The translations under genes were made by a program, and so were the position numbers. Of a DNA stretch of 64,000 bases, positions 44,191-52,761 are shown piece after piece. The notes beneath the pieces were generated by a model. That model made no database searches. It saw only the letters and a list, made by a program, of their open reading frames with translations, and was not told the DNA's origin. Source of the DNA: Mesorhizobium loti (GTDB lineage: Bacteria > Pseudomonadota > Alphaproteobacteria > Rhizobiales > Rhizobiaceae); assembly GCF_002858745.1 (NCBI RefSeq), contig NZ_PJRO01000007.1:303505-367504 (forward strand). The letters are read 5' to 3'. The first letter of the stretch is position 1. Each line of letters starts with the position of its first letter.

Positions 44191-46619
44191 ATGATGCGCT
44201 CTCTTCGCTTGGCCACTTCGGCCGCCCTGCCTTACGCTTTATCCGTTCTTCTGGCCGGTCCGGCGCTTGCGGACATGTCCACCGCGGTGCGTTCCGACGC
44301 CTATCCGGTGAAGGGCCTCGACCAGCCGGCCGAGATTCTGATCGACCATTGGGGCATTGCCCACATCTACGCCAAGAGCAATCGCGACGCGCTTTTCCTG
44401 CAAGGGTACAACGCTGCCCGCGACCGCCTGTGGCAGATCGATCTGTGGCGCAAGCGCGGACTGGGCCGACTGGCCGAGAGCTTCGGCGACGATTTCGCCG
44501 AGCGGGACCGCGCTGCCAGACTTTTCCTCTTCCGCGGCGACATGGACAAGGAATGGGTATCCTACGGCCCCAACGCGAAAAGTTTCGCGGAAGCCTTCGT
44601 CGCCGGGGTCAATGCCTATGTCTCGGAAGTGCAGGCCGGCTCCAAACCGCTCCCCATCGAGTTTTCCCTGAGCGGATCGAAGCCGGAGATCTGGGGGCCG
44701 GAAGACGTCGTGCGTATCCGCAGCCACGGGCTGACACGCAACGTTTCTTCAGAAGTGAAGCGCGCCTTGGTCACCTGCAAGGCCGATATCGATGCAGACC
44801 GGTTGCGCAGCAAGCTGGAGCCCGAGTGGAAGCCTGAGGTGCCACAAGGCCTCGACCCCTGCATCATTCCGGCCGATGTTCTGAAGGACTACGACTGGGC
44901 GACCGATTCCGTCGACTTCAGCCCGCCCAAGAAGAAGGCCGAGCTCTACGATCCGCAGCCCTTCCTTGACAAGGCCGATGGGGCAGTTGACAACATCGGT
45001 TCGAACAATTGGGTGGTTGCTCCTGCACGCACCGCGACAGGACGGCCGATCCTGGCCAACGATCCGCATCGCGCCCATAGCGCGCCGTCACTGCGCTACA
45101 TGGTGCATCTCAACAGTCCCGACATGTCGGTGGTGGGCGCCGGCGAGCCGGCACTGCCCGGCATCTCCATCGGACATAACGGCACGATCGCCTTCGGGCT
45201 GACGATCTTCAACGTCGATCAGGAAGATCTCTACGTCTACCAGACCAACCCCGATAATCCCAACCAGTACAAATACAAGGACGGTTGGGAGGATATGACG
45301 ACAGTCGAGGAAACGATCGCGGTTCGCGACGGCGAGCCCCGCAAGGTTTCGCTCAAATTCACGCGGCACGGACCGGTCGTGAAGACGGACGACGAAAACC
45401 ACCGGGCGTTCGCGGTGCGCAGCGTCTGGATGGAGCCTGGGACCTCGGCCTATTTCGGCTCGTCGGATTACATGACGGCCAGGAACTGGAACGAGTTCCT
45501 GACAGCCATGAACCGCTTCTATGCGCCTTCGGAGAACCAGGTCTACGCCGATACCCAGGGCAACATCGGCTGGGTGGCGGCGCCATGACGCCGGCGCGGA
45601 AGAACTGGGACGGTTTGCTGCCGGTACCAGGCGACGGCCGCTACGAATGGGGCTTTCTGAAACGCGACGACCTGCCCAGCGTCTACAATCCGGCCAAAGG
45701 CTGGTTCGCCACCGCCAACCAGATGAACCTGCCCGAAGGCTATCCGGTAAAGGAGCGCAAAGTCGGGTTCGAATGGGCCGACCCGTCGCGCTACGAGCGC
45801 ATCGCGCAGGTTCTCAACGCCAACGACAAGGTCACGCTGGCCGATTCGATGAAGCTTCAGAACGACGACGTGAACCTGCTGGCGGAACGTGCCGTCAAAC
45901 TTCTCAAAGCGGTCGAGCTGCCTGCCGATGCCTCCGCCGAGGCCAAGCAGGCCGCCGCAATCCTGAGGAACTGGAACGCATCGAACGATATCGACAGCGC
46001 TGCGGCAGCGATCTACGAGATGTGGATCAGCCAGCATCTGCCCAAGGCACTGATCGCGCATGTCGTGCCGGAAGCCGCCCGCAAGACAATCGGCAAGGGC
46101 AGCGGGACCGCGGCCATCGATATGCTGGAAACGGCAGACAAGAGCCTTGGCCAAGACCCTCAAGCAATGCGAGCCGCCGTCATTTCGGAGAGTCTTGCCT
46201 CTGCCGTCGCAGCCCTGAAGGAACGGCTCGGAAACGACATGGACAAATGGCGCTGGGGCGACCTGCATCGCGCCGTTTTCAACCATTCGCTGTCGCCGGT
46301 CGTTTCGAAGGCGCTGCAGGAGCAACTGACAGTCGGCCCCTGGGCAATGTCTGGTTCCTCGACGACGCCTCACGCGGCAAGCTACAATCCGGACTTCACG
46401 CTCATGTCCGGTGCATCGTTCCGCATGGTCCTCGATGTCGGCGGCTGGGACAACAGCCGTGTCATCAACACGCCGGGCCAATCGGGCGATCCTTTCAGCC
46501 CGCATTACCGGGATCTTGCGCCGCTCTGGCTCACCGGTGACTACGTGCCGCTGCTTTATTCGCGCGAAGCGGTCGAAGGTGGGGCAGCGACCCGGATCAC
46601 ATTGACGCCGGGCAAGTAG
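44191..46619 (+). pseudogene. Penicillin/AHL-acylase family Ntn-hydrolase, frameshifted
   Basis: A penicillin-amidase family gene in two frames. The first frame (to 45588) has a signal peptide (LPYALSVLLAGPALAD), the alpha-chain region and the autocatalytic serine in DNIGSNNWVVAPARTATGRP, then NRFYAPSENQVYADTQGNIG and a stop. The family sequence goes on in the next frame from 45585: MTPARKNWDGLLPVPGDGRY, to 46619. One missing base in the GGCGGCGCC run near 45578-45584 accounts for the break; restoring it gives about 810 residues, the family length. Members cleave acyl amides, such as penicillins or acyl-homoserine lactones. Start is the ATG at 44191 or 44194, just after GGAGGA. A true pseudogene or a sequencing error are both possible. 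Confidence 0.8.
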
Positions 46620-46725
46620 ACCGGCCGATACAGGCGGCGCATCGTCGCCGCCTTCCGCTCCGGACAGGTCCTGCAGCTGTCCGGAGCCACAGCATGGGGT
46701 TTGCTCCGGCAGAATGCGGCGCGCA

Positions 46726-46753
46726 GGAATTCGATTTATTTTGACAGCCGCAT
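46726..46753 (+). promoter_or_regulatory. 28-bp shared element, copy B (upstream of LuxR gene)
   Basis: GGAATTCGATTTATTTTGAC (46726-46745) plus AGCCGCAT (46746-46753) differs from copy A at three positions only. It ends 55 bp before the LuxR-type gene. It includes TTGACA (46741-46746), which with TATGAT at 46762-46767 could form a promoter, though the 15-bp spacing is short. Position suggests a common control site for the acylase gene and the regulator. Confidence 0.5.
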
Positions 46754-46808
46754 AACGATACTATGATGTTAAAGTATCGCCGCGACAGGGGAACCGGAAA
46801 GGCCGAAA

Positions 46809-47507
46809 ATGGCCGATCCGTCGATCGGGCCAACGCTCATGCATTTCGACAGGACAGCTTTCGGAGACCAATTCCTGACCGTCGTCGCGGCGGCGATGCC
46901 GCTTGTCGGCTGCTGTTTCTACCGCGTCGAGGATGGCAAGCATGTCGTCGACCATCGGCTGTCCGGCCTCTCGCCCTATTGGCTGAACCGCTACTACCAC
47001 CGTTTCTGGCGTTTTGATCCGCTGCACCCGGAGCGTGTCGACCAGGCGGGCATCAGGCTGCGCTCGGTGACACGCGAGACCGCGCGCCGCGACATTGGTG
47101 CGCCCGAATATTTCGAGCAGTTCCTGGTGCCGCAGAACACGGTGCACCAGACCGAGCTCTATTTTCGTGCCGGATCACGGATCGTCGCGGGTGCCTCCTT
47201 GCTGCGCAGCGAACGCAACGGGCCGTTCAGCTCCGATAACCTCACTTTCCTCGACAGGCTGGTCGGCTTCGTCGAGGATAGCGTGCTGTCCGACGAGGAC
47301 GAAACCTCCGGGCTCGACATACCCGGCCTGACGCCACGCGAGCGGGAGATCGCCAATCTCGTCGGCGCTGCCATGTGCAACAAGGACATCTGCCGGCGGC
47401 TCGACATCGAATTGCCGACGGTGAAGACCCACATCAGCCGCATCCTGGTCAAGGCCGGCGTGCGCAACCGCGGCGAGCTGATGAAGAAGCTGCACGGCCG
47501 CGGTTGA
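46809..47507 (+). CDS. LuxR-family transcriptional regulator
   Basis: A 232-residue protein with a C-terminal LuxR/GerE helix-turn-helix (about 168-228: LTPREREIANLVGAAMCNKD, RRLDIELPTVKTHISRILVK, GVRNRGELMKKL). The N-terminal 160 residues (HFDRTAFGDQFLTVVAAAMP, CCFYRVEDGKHVVDHRLSGL) do not show the W-x-x-x-Y-x-x-x-W-type autoinducer pocket I would expect of a true LuxR, so an AHL receptor is unproven. No luxI-like synthase is in the window. It follows the acylase gene by 189 bp. Confidence 0.88.
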   Translation: MADPSIGPTLMHFDRTAFGDQFLTVVAAAMPLVGCCFYRVEDGKHVVDHRLSGLSPYWLNRYYHRFWRFDPLHPERVDQAGIRLRSVTRETARRDIGAPEYFEQFLVPQNTVHQTELYFRAGSRIVAGASLLRSERNGPFSSDNLTFLDRLVGFVEDSVLSDEDETSGLDIPGLTPREREIANLVGAAMCNKDICRRLDIELPTVKTHISRILVKAGVRNRGELMKKLHGRG

Positions 47508-47720
47508 TCCCACCCTCCGGGCGGGCCTTGCGCTTTCCAGCCCTGGCACAACTTGGCGTCGTACTTCGGTATGATAGCCCCGACCCAAGAAGACTCCTTA
47601 TCCTGCCGGCTCTTGAAGACGCTTGGGAGGAACGCGGCGTTTGAAGGGGATGGCAGCGTGTGTCGTGCCATTTCCCATCGGCACGGCCTCCTCCGACCGA
47701 CAGTTGGAGTATCGACCGGA

Positions 47721-48911
47721 ATGGCCCCTCGTCCCGCCTATGTCGCGCCCTATATGGCGATCGGCCTTTCAACCATCGTCACCGGCGTCGCACAGCGCAA
47801 GCATATCCGCCACAATCTGGAGACGATCGAGGAAGCCATCCATGCCGCCGTCTCGATCTGCGCCATCAATGCACCGATCCGCGTTGTGGCACTTGCCGAA
47901 GGCGCGCTGACCGGTTTCACCGACGAGATCTTCGACGTGCCGCATGTCACCGCGGCACGCGACATCTTCATCGACCTGCCCGGAGAAGAGACCGAGGCGC
48001 TCGGCAAACTCGCCCGGCACTACGACACCTACATCATCGGCCAGTGCAAGGCGCGCTGGCCCGACGTGATGGAAGACCGCTTCTTCAACACGCTGTTCGT
48101 GATCGACCGCAAGGGCAAGCTCGTCCACCGCGCCGCCAAGAACCACATCTGGTGCCGCGAGCGCAGCTGCACGCCGCACGATATCTATGACCGCTGGGTC
48201 GAACTGTTCGGCGACGGCATCGACGCCTTCTATCCGGTGCTGCGCACCGAAGACATCGGCAATATCGGCACCATCTGCTGCTCCGACGGCGAATATCCCG
48301 AAGCCGTGCGCGCGCTCGCCTTCGGTGGCGCCGAAGTCGTCTATCGCCCGTCGGAAGCGATGCCGATGACCGGCTCGTCCTATCCCGGCGGCGGCAGCTG
48401 GATGATCCAGAACCGGGCCCATGCCGACTTCAACAGCGTCTACATGCTGTGCCCCAACATCGGCCCGGTCTATCTGTCCCCGAGTTCGCGCCATCCGATC
48501 GACATCGCCGGCGGCAACAGCCACATCGTCGACTTCCGCGGCAACATCAGCTCCTATTCGGCCAGCGGCGCCAACACCATGGTGGCCAGCCTGATCGACA
48601 TCGAGGCGCTGCGGCAGTTCCGTGCCATGAACCTCAATTCGAACTGGCTGAAGGACCTGCGCACCGAGCTGTTCTCCAAGATGTACGAGAAGCCGATCCA
48701 TCCGCGTAATCTGTGGCTGAACCGCGACCCGGAGCGCCACGCGACGGTGGACGAGGTCTATCGCGAGAACATCGCGAGGCTGGTCGAGCGTGGCACCTGG
48801 ACCCTGCCGGCGCATGAAGTGCCCGGCGCGCGCTACACGCCGGCGCCTTCGGACGGCAATGACGATTGGGCCGCCGCACAGGCCATGTGGGCGCCCTGGA
48901 ACGAGGACTGA
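47721..48911 (+). CDS. Nitrilase-superfamily carbon-nitrogen hydrolase
   Basis: A 396-residue enzyme of the CN-hydrolase fold, which cuts amide or nitrile C-N bonds with a Glu-Lys-Cys triad. The triad candidates are visible: E in ALAEGALTGF, K in RAAKNHIWCRERS, and the nucleophile C in NIGTICCSDGEYPEAVRAL. Residues ARAHADFNSVYMLCPN-like NRAHADFNSVYMLCPNIGPV fit the amidase branch. The length exceeds the usual 260-340, with a long C-terminal tail (after about 310) ending WAAAQAMWAPWNED. MAPRPAYVAPYMAIG at 47721 is chosen as start. Substrate unknown; transcribed alone. Confidence 0.85.
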   Translation: MAPRPAYVAPYMAIGLSTIVTGVAQRKHIRHNLETIEEAIHAAVSICAINAPIRVVALAEGALTGFTDEIFDVPHVTAARDIFIDLPGEETEALGKLARHYDTYIIGQCKARWPDVMEDRFFNTLFVIDRKGKLVHRAAKNHIWCRERSCTPHDIYDRWVELFGDGIDAFYPVLRTEDIGNIGTICCSDGEYPEAVRALAFGGAEVVYRPSEAMPMTGSSYPGGGSWMIQNRAHADFNSVYMLCPNIGPVYLSPSSRHPIDIAGGNSHIVDFRGNISSYSASGANTMVASLIDIEALRQFRAMNLNSNWLKDLRTELFSKMYEKPIHPRNLWLNRDPERHATVDEVYRENIARLVERGTWTLPAHEVPGARYTPAPSDGNDDWAAAQAMWAPWNED

Positions 48912-48983
48912 TCAGAATACCGGACCCGCCGCCCCAAAGCATAATCGACAATCGGGAACAGGCGGCGCGGTTCGGCCAACGCA

Positions 48984-49060
48984 AGAGCGTTTCCGTTTTT
49001 CACGGAAACGCGGAAACGCTCTAACTTTTTGTTTTTACGCAATTCTAGACGGAATTGCTC
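48984..49060 (-). repeat. Interspersed intergenic repeat, shortened copy 4
   Basis: Reverse-orientation copy of the repeat family: the hairpin AGAGCGTTTCCGTTTTTCAC... pairs GAGCGTTTCCG with CGGAAACGCTC, then TTTTTGTTTTTACGCAATTC continues the conserved core. Compared with the long copies it lacks about 30 bp of the AGGAAAAGTG...TTTTCCG part, so it was shortened by deletion. It ends just before the AAGGGGAGG ribosome site of the next gene. Confidence 0.85.
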
Positions 49061-49075
49061 AAGGGGAGGCTATCA

Positions 49076-49561
49076 ATGCACTTTTCCAGTTCCGACCCGC
49101 TGTCGCGGTTCGCTAGATCATTCATCCTGCCCGCGGCCATAGCGCTTGTCGCAGCGACCGCGTCGGCAAAAGCTGAGGACGCCGCCAAACCTGCCGGCAT
49201 CGTCGGCACCTGGGTGGTCAAGGCGGTCGATGCGCCGTTCACCCATCATATGTTCGTCTTCAATGCTGACGGCACCATGCAGCAGGCCAATCCCGACGCC
49301 GGCAATTCCGACAACAGCGACAGCGACGGCAAGGGTATCTGGGCGCAGAAGGACGGCAAGGTCATCGGCAAGTTCGTCGAGGTGACCGCTGACCGCAACA
49401 CCCATAAATTCGTCAGCCGCGGCGAGATCTCCTACGAAATCGATCTCGCCGGCGACGCTTTCACCGGCACAGCCGCCGCACGCTTCTACGACGCCGACGA
49501 CAAGCTGCTGCGCGGACCGCTGCCGACACCTCTGGAGGGCAAGCGCGTGACCCTGCCGTAA
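49076..49561 (+). CDS. Secreted protein, paralogue A of the permease-flanking pair
   Basis: A 161-residue protein with a signal peptide (ILPAAIALVAATASAKAED, cleavage near SAKA). The mature part is a likely small beta-barrel: GTWVVKAVDAPFTHHMFVFN, ADGTMQQANPDAG, GIWAQKDGKVIGKF and AFTGTAAARFYDADDK. It is clearly related to the gene at 51053 (shared ADGTM...NP, G-W...GK...G-F, FTGTAA-R). AAGGGGAGG six bases upstream fixes the start. Strand pattern and size recall lipocalin-like periplasmic proteins, but I cannot name the family. It is followed after 55 bp by an amino-acid permease. Confidence 0.8.
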   Translation: MHFSSSDPLSRFARSFILPAAIALVAATASAKAEDAAKPAGIVGTWVVKAVDAPFTHHMFVFNADGTMQQANPDAGNSDNSDSDGKGIWAQKDGKVIGKFVEVTADRNTHKFVSRGEISYEIDLAGDAFTGTAAARFYDADDKLLRGPLPTPLEGKRVTLP

Positions 49562-49616
49562 GAGCGGGCGCCGCTTGCCTTCCCTTTTCGTTTCACGTCA
49601 TCGCGGACCAAACACC

Positions 49617-51014
49617 ATGTCTTCCACCAACACCGCGCCCAGGCGCAGCCTGCGTTCCTTCGATATCTTCTTCCTCGTCGTTGCCGCCGCAGCACCGCTT
49701 GCCGCCGTGGCCAGCAACGGCGCGCTGGGTGTCCTGATGGGCAACGGCGTCGGCATGCCGGGATCCTACCTGCTCGCCGGCCTCGTGCTGATCCTGTTTG
49801 CGATCGGCTTCATCCGCATGAGCCCGCATGTGAAACATTCCGGTGCCTTCTATGCCTATGTCAGGCACGGCCTGGGGCCGCTTGCCGGCGGGGCCGCGGC
49901 CTTCGTCGCCATCGTCGTTTACGGCATGATGGTCATCGGCAGCGTCGGCGGCTTCGGTTTCTTCGCCAGTGTGTTCTTCAGCGAAAGCCTCGGCATCGAC
50001 ATGTCATGGAAGGCCTGGGGCGCGATCTGCCTGGTGATCACCGCAATCGTTGGCTACCGCGAAATCACGCTCGGCGCGCGCCTGCTCGCGGTGCTGCTGA
50101 CCCTGGAAGTCCTGATCCTAATTGTCTTGACCGTGGCGGTCCTGGCGCCAAGCAGCCCGGCCCAGATAACGTTTGGTTCGTTCAGCCTGCCCAACGTGCT
50201 CAGCGGCTCATTCGGCGTCGGCCTGATGTTTGCTTTCGTCTCCTTCCTCGGCTTCGAATCCGCCGCCATCTACAGCGAGGAAGCACGCGACGGACACCGT
50301 ACGGTGAGCCGGGCGCTGATCACCGCCGTGGTGTTCATCGCCCTCTTCTATGCCGTCACCATGTGGGCGGTGGTGCTGGCCTTCGGCGAAGACAAGGTGG
50401 TGGCCGCGGCCAGTGAAAACCCGGGCACGCTGGTGTTCCGCGCCTTCGCCCAATACACCCACCCGGTCTTCCTGGTGGCGGTGCAGTTCCTGATGGTGAC
50501 GAGCGCGCTCGCCGCGACGCTTGCCCTGCACAACGCAGCCGCGCGCTATCTGTTCGCGCTCGGCCGCGAAGGCATGCTGCCCGGCGTGCTCGGCAGCCTG
50601 CACGCACGCCTTCAGTCGCCGCATGTCGCCAGCGTCACCGTCACGGTGGTTTCATCGATCGCAGTGGCACTGTTCGCCATTGCCGATGCCGACCCGCTGA
50701 TGACCTTGCTGTCCAGCACGTTCGGGCTGGCGGCGCTCGGCATCATCATCCTGCAGGCGGTGACCTCGCTTTCGGTTGCGGTCTTCACCCTGAAGAACCG
50801 CGACCGGGAAGGCGGTTCGCTGCTCCAGTTGCTGATCGCCATCGTCGCTACCGTCGGCCTTGGCACGGCTGCTCTTCTCGTCATGAAGAACTACGCGACG
50901 CTGACCGGCAGCCTCGGCCTGCTGGACTACGCACCCTGGCTGCTGCCGATCGCAGCAGTCCTCGGCATCGTCGTCGCGCTCAATCTGAAGCGGGAAGAAC
51001 GTTTGCCGGCATAA
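49617..51014 (+). CDS. APC-superfamily amino-acid permease
   Basis: A 465-residue transporter with about twelve helices and the APC family helix-1 motif (FFLVVAAAAPLAAVASNGALG). Other typical segments are SGAFYAYVRHGLGPLAGG, FLGFESAAIYSEEARDGHRT and HNAAARYLFALGREGMLPGV. Likely an amino acid or amine uptake system. The start MSSTNTAPRRSLRSF at 49617 is chosen over an in-frame codon at 49575. It is enclosed by the two secreted paralogues at 49076 and 51053 on the same strand, suggesting one transcription unit. Confidence 0.92.
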   Translation: MSSTNTAPRRSLRSFDIFFLVVAAAAPLAAVASNGALGVLMGNGVGMPGSYLLAGLVLILFAIGFIRMSPHVKHSGAFYAYVRHGLGPLAGGAAAFVAIVVYGMMVIGSVGGFGFFASVFFSESLGIDMSWKAWGAICLVITAIVGYREITLGARLLAVLLTLEVLILIVLTVAVLAPSSPAQITFGSFSLPNVLSGSFGVGLMFAFVSFLGFESAAIYSEEARDGHRTVSRALITAVVFIALFYAVTMWAVVLAFGEDKVVAAASENPGTLVFRAFAQYTHPVFLVAVQFLMVTSALAATLALHNAAARYLFALGREGMLPGVLGSLHARLQSPHVASVTVTVVSSIAVALFAIADADPLMTLLSSTFGLAALGIIILQAVTSLSVAVFTLKNRDREGGSLLQLLIAIVATVGLGTAALLVMKNYATLTGSLGLLDYAPWLLPIAAVLGIVVALNLKREERLPA

Positions 51015-51052
51015 CGACGGATAAAGGCCTGATACGGCCATGGGGGGCAAAG

Positions 51053-51541
51053 ATGAAACACGTTTTGAAATACGTCGCCGCAGCGATCCTGCTCGGTGGA
51101 ACCGGCATCCAGAATGCCTCTGCCTCGGGGTGCGAAGGCAATATGCTGGTGGGTGCCTGGGAGGTGCAGGCACAGGGCGCGCCCTATGAACCGCACCTTT
51201 TCATCTTCCATGCCGATGGAACGATGATCACCACCAACCCGACCAATGTGCAGGAAAACCCCGCCAAACAGCACGGCGGTACCAACGACAGTCTCGGCAT
51301 GGGAACGTGGGCCTGCTCAAACGGGAAAACGCCGGAGGTCGTCGGCACGTTCTACCAGTTGAACGCCAACGCCGACGACCATAAACCGACCGACAAGCTC
51401 AGCGTCACCTTCAGAATCAAGGCATCAAAGGACACCTTCACCGGAACTGCCGCCGTCAGGGTGGGAGAGACGGCAGTTCCCGGAGCAACTCTTGTCGGCA
51501 GGCGCATTGCTGCCGATGAGGCTGCACTGGGGACGCTGTAG
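51053..51541 (+). CDS. Secreted protein, paralogue B of the permease-flanking pair
   Basis: A 162-residue protein with a signal peptide (VLKYVAAAILLGGTGIQNAS, cleavage near SASG), then LVGAWEVQAQGAPYEPHLFI, HADGTMITTNPTNVQ, GTWACSNGKTPEVVGTFYQL and DTFTGTAAVRVGE. Related to the gene at 49076, but it has two extra cysteines (about residues 26 and 88) that may form a disulfide in the periplasm. It begins 38 bp after the permease stop and ends at a strong terminator. Confidence 0.8.
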   Translation: MKHVLKYVAAAILLGGTGIQNASASGCEGNMLVGAWEVQAQGAPYEPHLFIFHADGTMITTNPTNVQENPAKQHGGTNDSLGMGTWACSNGKTPEVVGTFYQLNANADDHKPTDKLSVTFRIKASKDTFTGTAAVRVGETAVPGATLVGRRIAADEAALGTL

Positions 51542-51568
51542 TCCTGAACCCTGATCTTCCGGGGAAAG

Positions 51569-51594
51569 AAAAAGGCCGGGAGTCCGGCCTTTTT
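51569..51594. terminator. Strong two-way intrinsic terminator
   Basis: Perfect 11-bp stem AAAAAGGCCGG (51569-51579), GAGT loop, CCGGCCTTTTT (51584-51594), with T-runs on both strands. It lies 27 bp after the secreted-protein gene and 26 bp before the stop of the convergent binding-protein gene, so it ends transcription from both sides. Confidence 0.9.
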
Positions 51595-51620
51595 CCTTGG
51601 CTCACGTCGCTGTTGACGAC

Positions 51621-52634
51621 TCAGCGAAGCGGCGGGGCGTACATCAGGCCGCCGGCATTCCAGAGCTTGTTGATGCCGCGGTCGATTTTGAGTGCGCTCG
51701 ACTGGCCGAGATTGCGCTCGAAAATCTCGCCGTAATTGCCGACCTTCGAGACGATGTTGTAGGCGAAGCGTGGATCCAGGCCGAGTTGCTTGCCATTGTC
51801 GCCATCCGCGCCGAGGAAGCGCTTGATTGCTGGATTCGTGGAAGTGAGCCCAGCCTCCGCCGTTGCCTGCGTAATGCCCAGTTCTTCCGCTTCGAGCAGT
51901 GCAAACAGCGTCCAGCGCACGATGTTGAACCATTTGTCGTCGCTCTGGCGCACGGCAGGTCCCAGCGGCTCCTTAGAGATGATCTCCGGCAGCACGGTAT
52001 AGCCGTCCGGATTGGCCAGCTTGAGGCGCTGCGCATAGAGCGCGGAGGCATCGGTGGTGTAGACATCGCAGCGCCCACTGTCGAAAGCCTTGATGATGCC
52101 TTCGGCGGAATCGACCACCACCGGCTCATATTGCAACTTGTTGGCACTGAAATAGTCGGCGGTGTTCTGTTCGGTCGTCGTGCCCTGCTCGGCACAGACC
52201 GTCGCGCCGGAAAGCTTCAGGGCGCTGTCGACGTTGAGATCCTTGCGCACCATGAAACCCTGGCCGTCATAATAGGCTGTGCCGACGAAATGGATGCCGA
52301 TGCCGGCATCGCGCGACAGCGTCCATGTGGTCTGCCGCGACAAGAGATCGACGGTACCGGACTGCAGGGCGGTGAACCGCTCCTTGGTCGACAGCGGCAC
52401 ATAGCTCACCTTGTCGGCGTCGCCCAGCGCCGCGGCGGCAACCGCCCGGCAGAAATCGATGTCGAAGCCATGCCATTTGCCGGCATCATCCGGAGCGGAA
52501 AAACCGGCAACGCCCTGGCTGACGCCGCAGGTTACACTGCCGCGCTGCTTGATCGTGTCGAACGTATCGGCCTTTGCCGGCATGGTGGCTGCGGACGCCG
52601 TCAAAAGAACTGCTGCGAAAAGATGCTTCTTCAT
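51621..52634 (-). CDS. General L-amino-acid ABC transporter binding protein (AapJ/BztA-like)
   Basis: A 337-residue polar amino-acid SBP. Signal peptide MKKHLFAAVLLTASAATMPAK, then TFDTIKQRGSVTCGVSQGVA, GKWHGFDIDFCRAVAAAALG, VDLLSRQTTWTLSRDAGIGI and a C-terminal GLDPRFAYNIVSKVGNYGEI, the hallmarks of AapJ/BztA. GGGAGGAG sits before the ATG. There is no ATPase or permease next to it, so it is an orphan that would have to use a transporter encoded elsewhere. The large fusion gene lies just upstream on the same strand (127 bp gap). Confidence 0.9.
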   Translation of the reverse strand: MKKHLFAAVLLTASAATMPAKADTFDTIKQRGSVTCGVSQGVAGFSAPDDAGKWHGFDIDFCRAVAAAALGDADKVSYVPLSTKERFTALQSGTVDLLSRQTTWTLSRDAGIGIHFVGTAYYDGQGFMVRKDLNVDSALKLSGATVCAEQGTTTEQNTADYFSANKLQYEPVVVDSAEGIIKAFDSGRCDVYTTDASALYAQRLKLANPDGYTVLPEIISKEPLGPAVRQSDDKWFNIVRWTLFALLEAEELGITQATAEAGLTSTNPAIKRFLGADGDNGKQLGLDPRFAYNIVSKVGNYGEIFERNLGQSSALKIDRGINKLWNAGGLMYAPPLR

Positions 52635-52761
52635 GGTCTCCTCCCTGTTGTTCGAGGCAAAGCCCCTCCTGACGCCGGCGCGGACACGCCGGCGTTGATT
52701 CAGTTTCCTGCCGTGAACTGCCCGGCGACCGATCCGCCGGGTAAGATCCTCCGCGAGGCAG

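Noticed and set aside
46809-47507. The LuxR-type gene as a true quorum-sensing receptor
   Set aside because: The autoinducer-binding pocket residues could not be recognised and no AHL synthase is present, so it is called only as a LuxR-family regulator.
48833-49042. Short minus-strand frame starting MRKNKKLERFRVSVKNGNAL
   Set aside because: The N-terminal residues are translated from the interspersed repeat, and the same false peptide appears at other copies.
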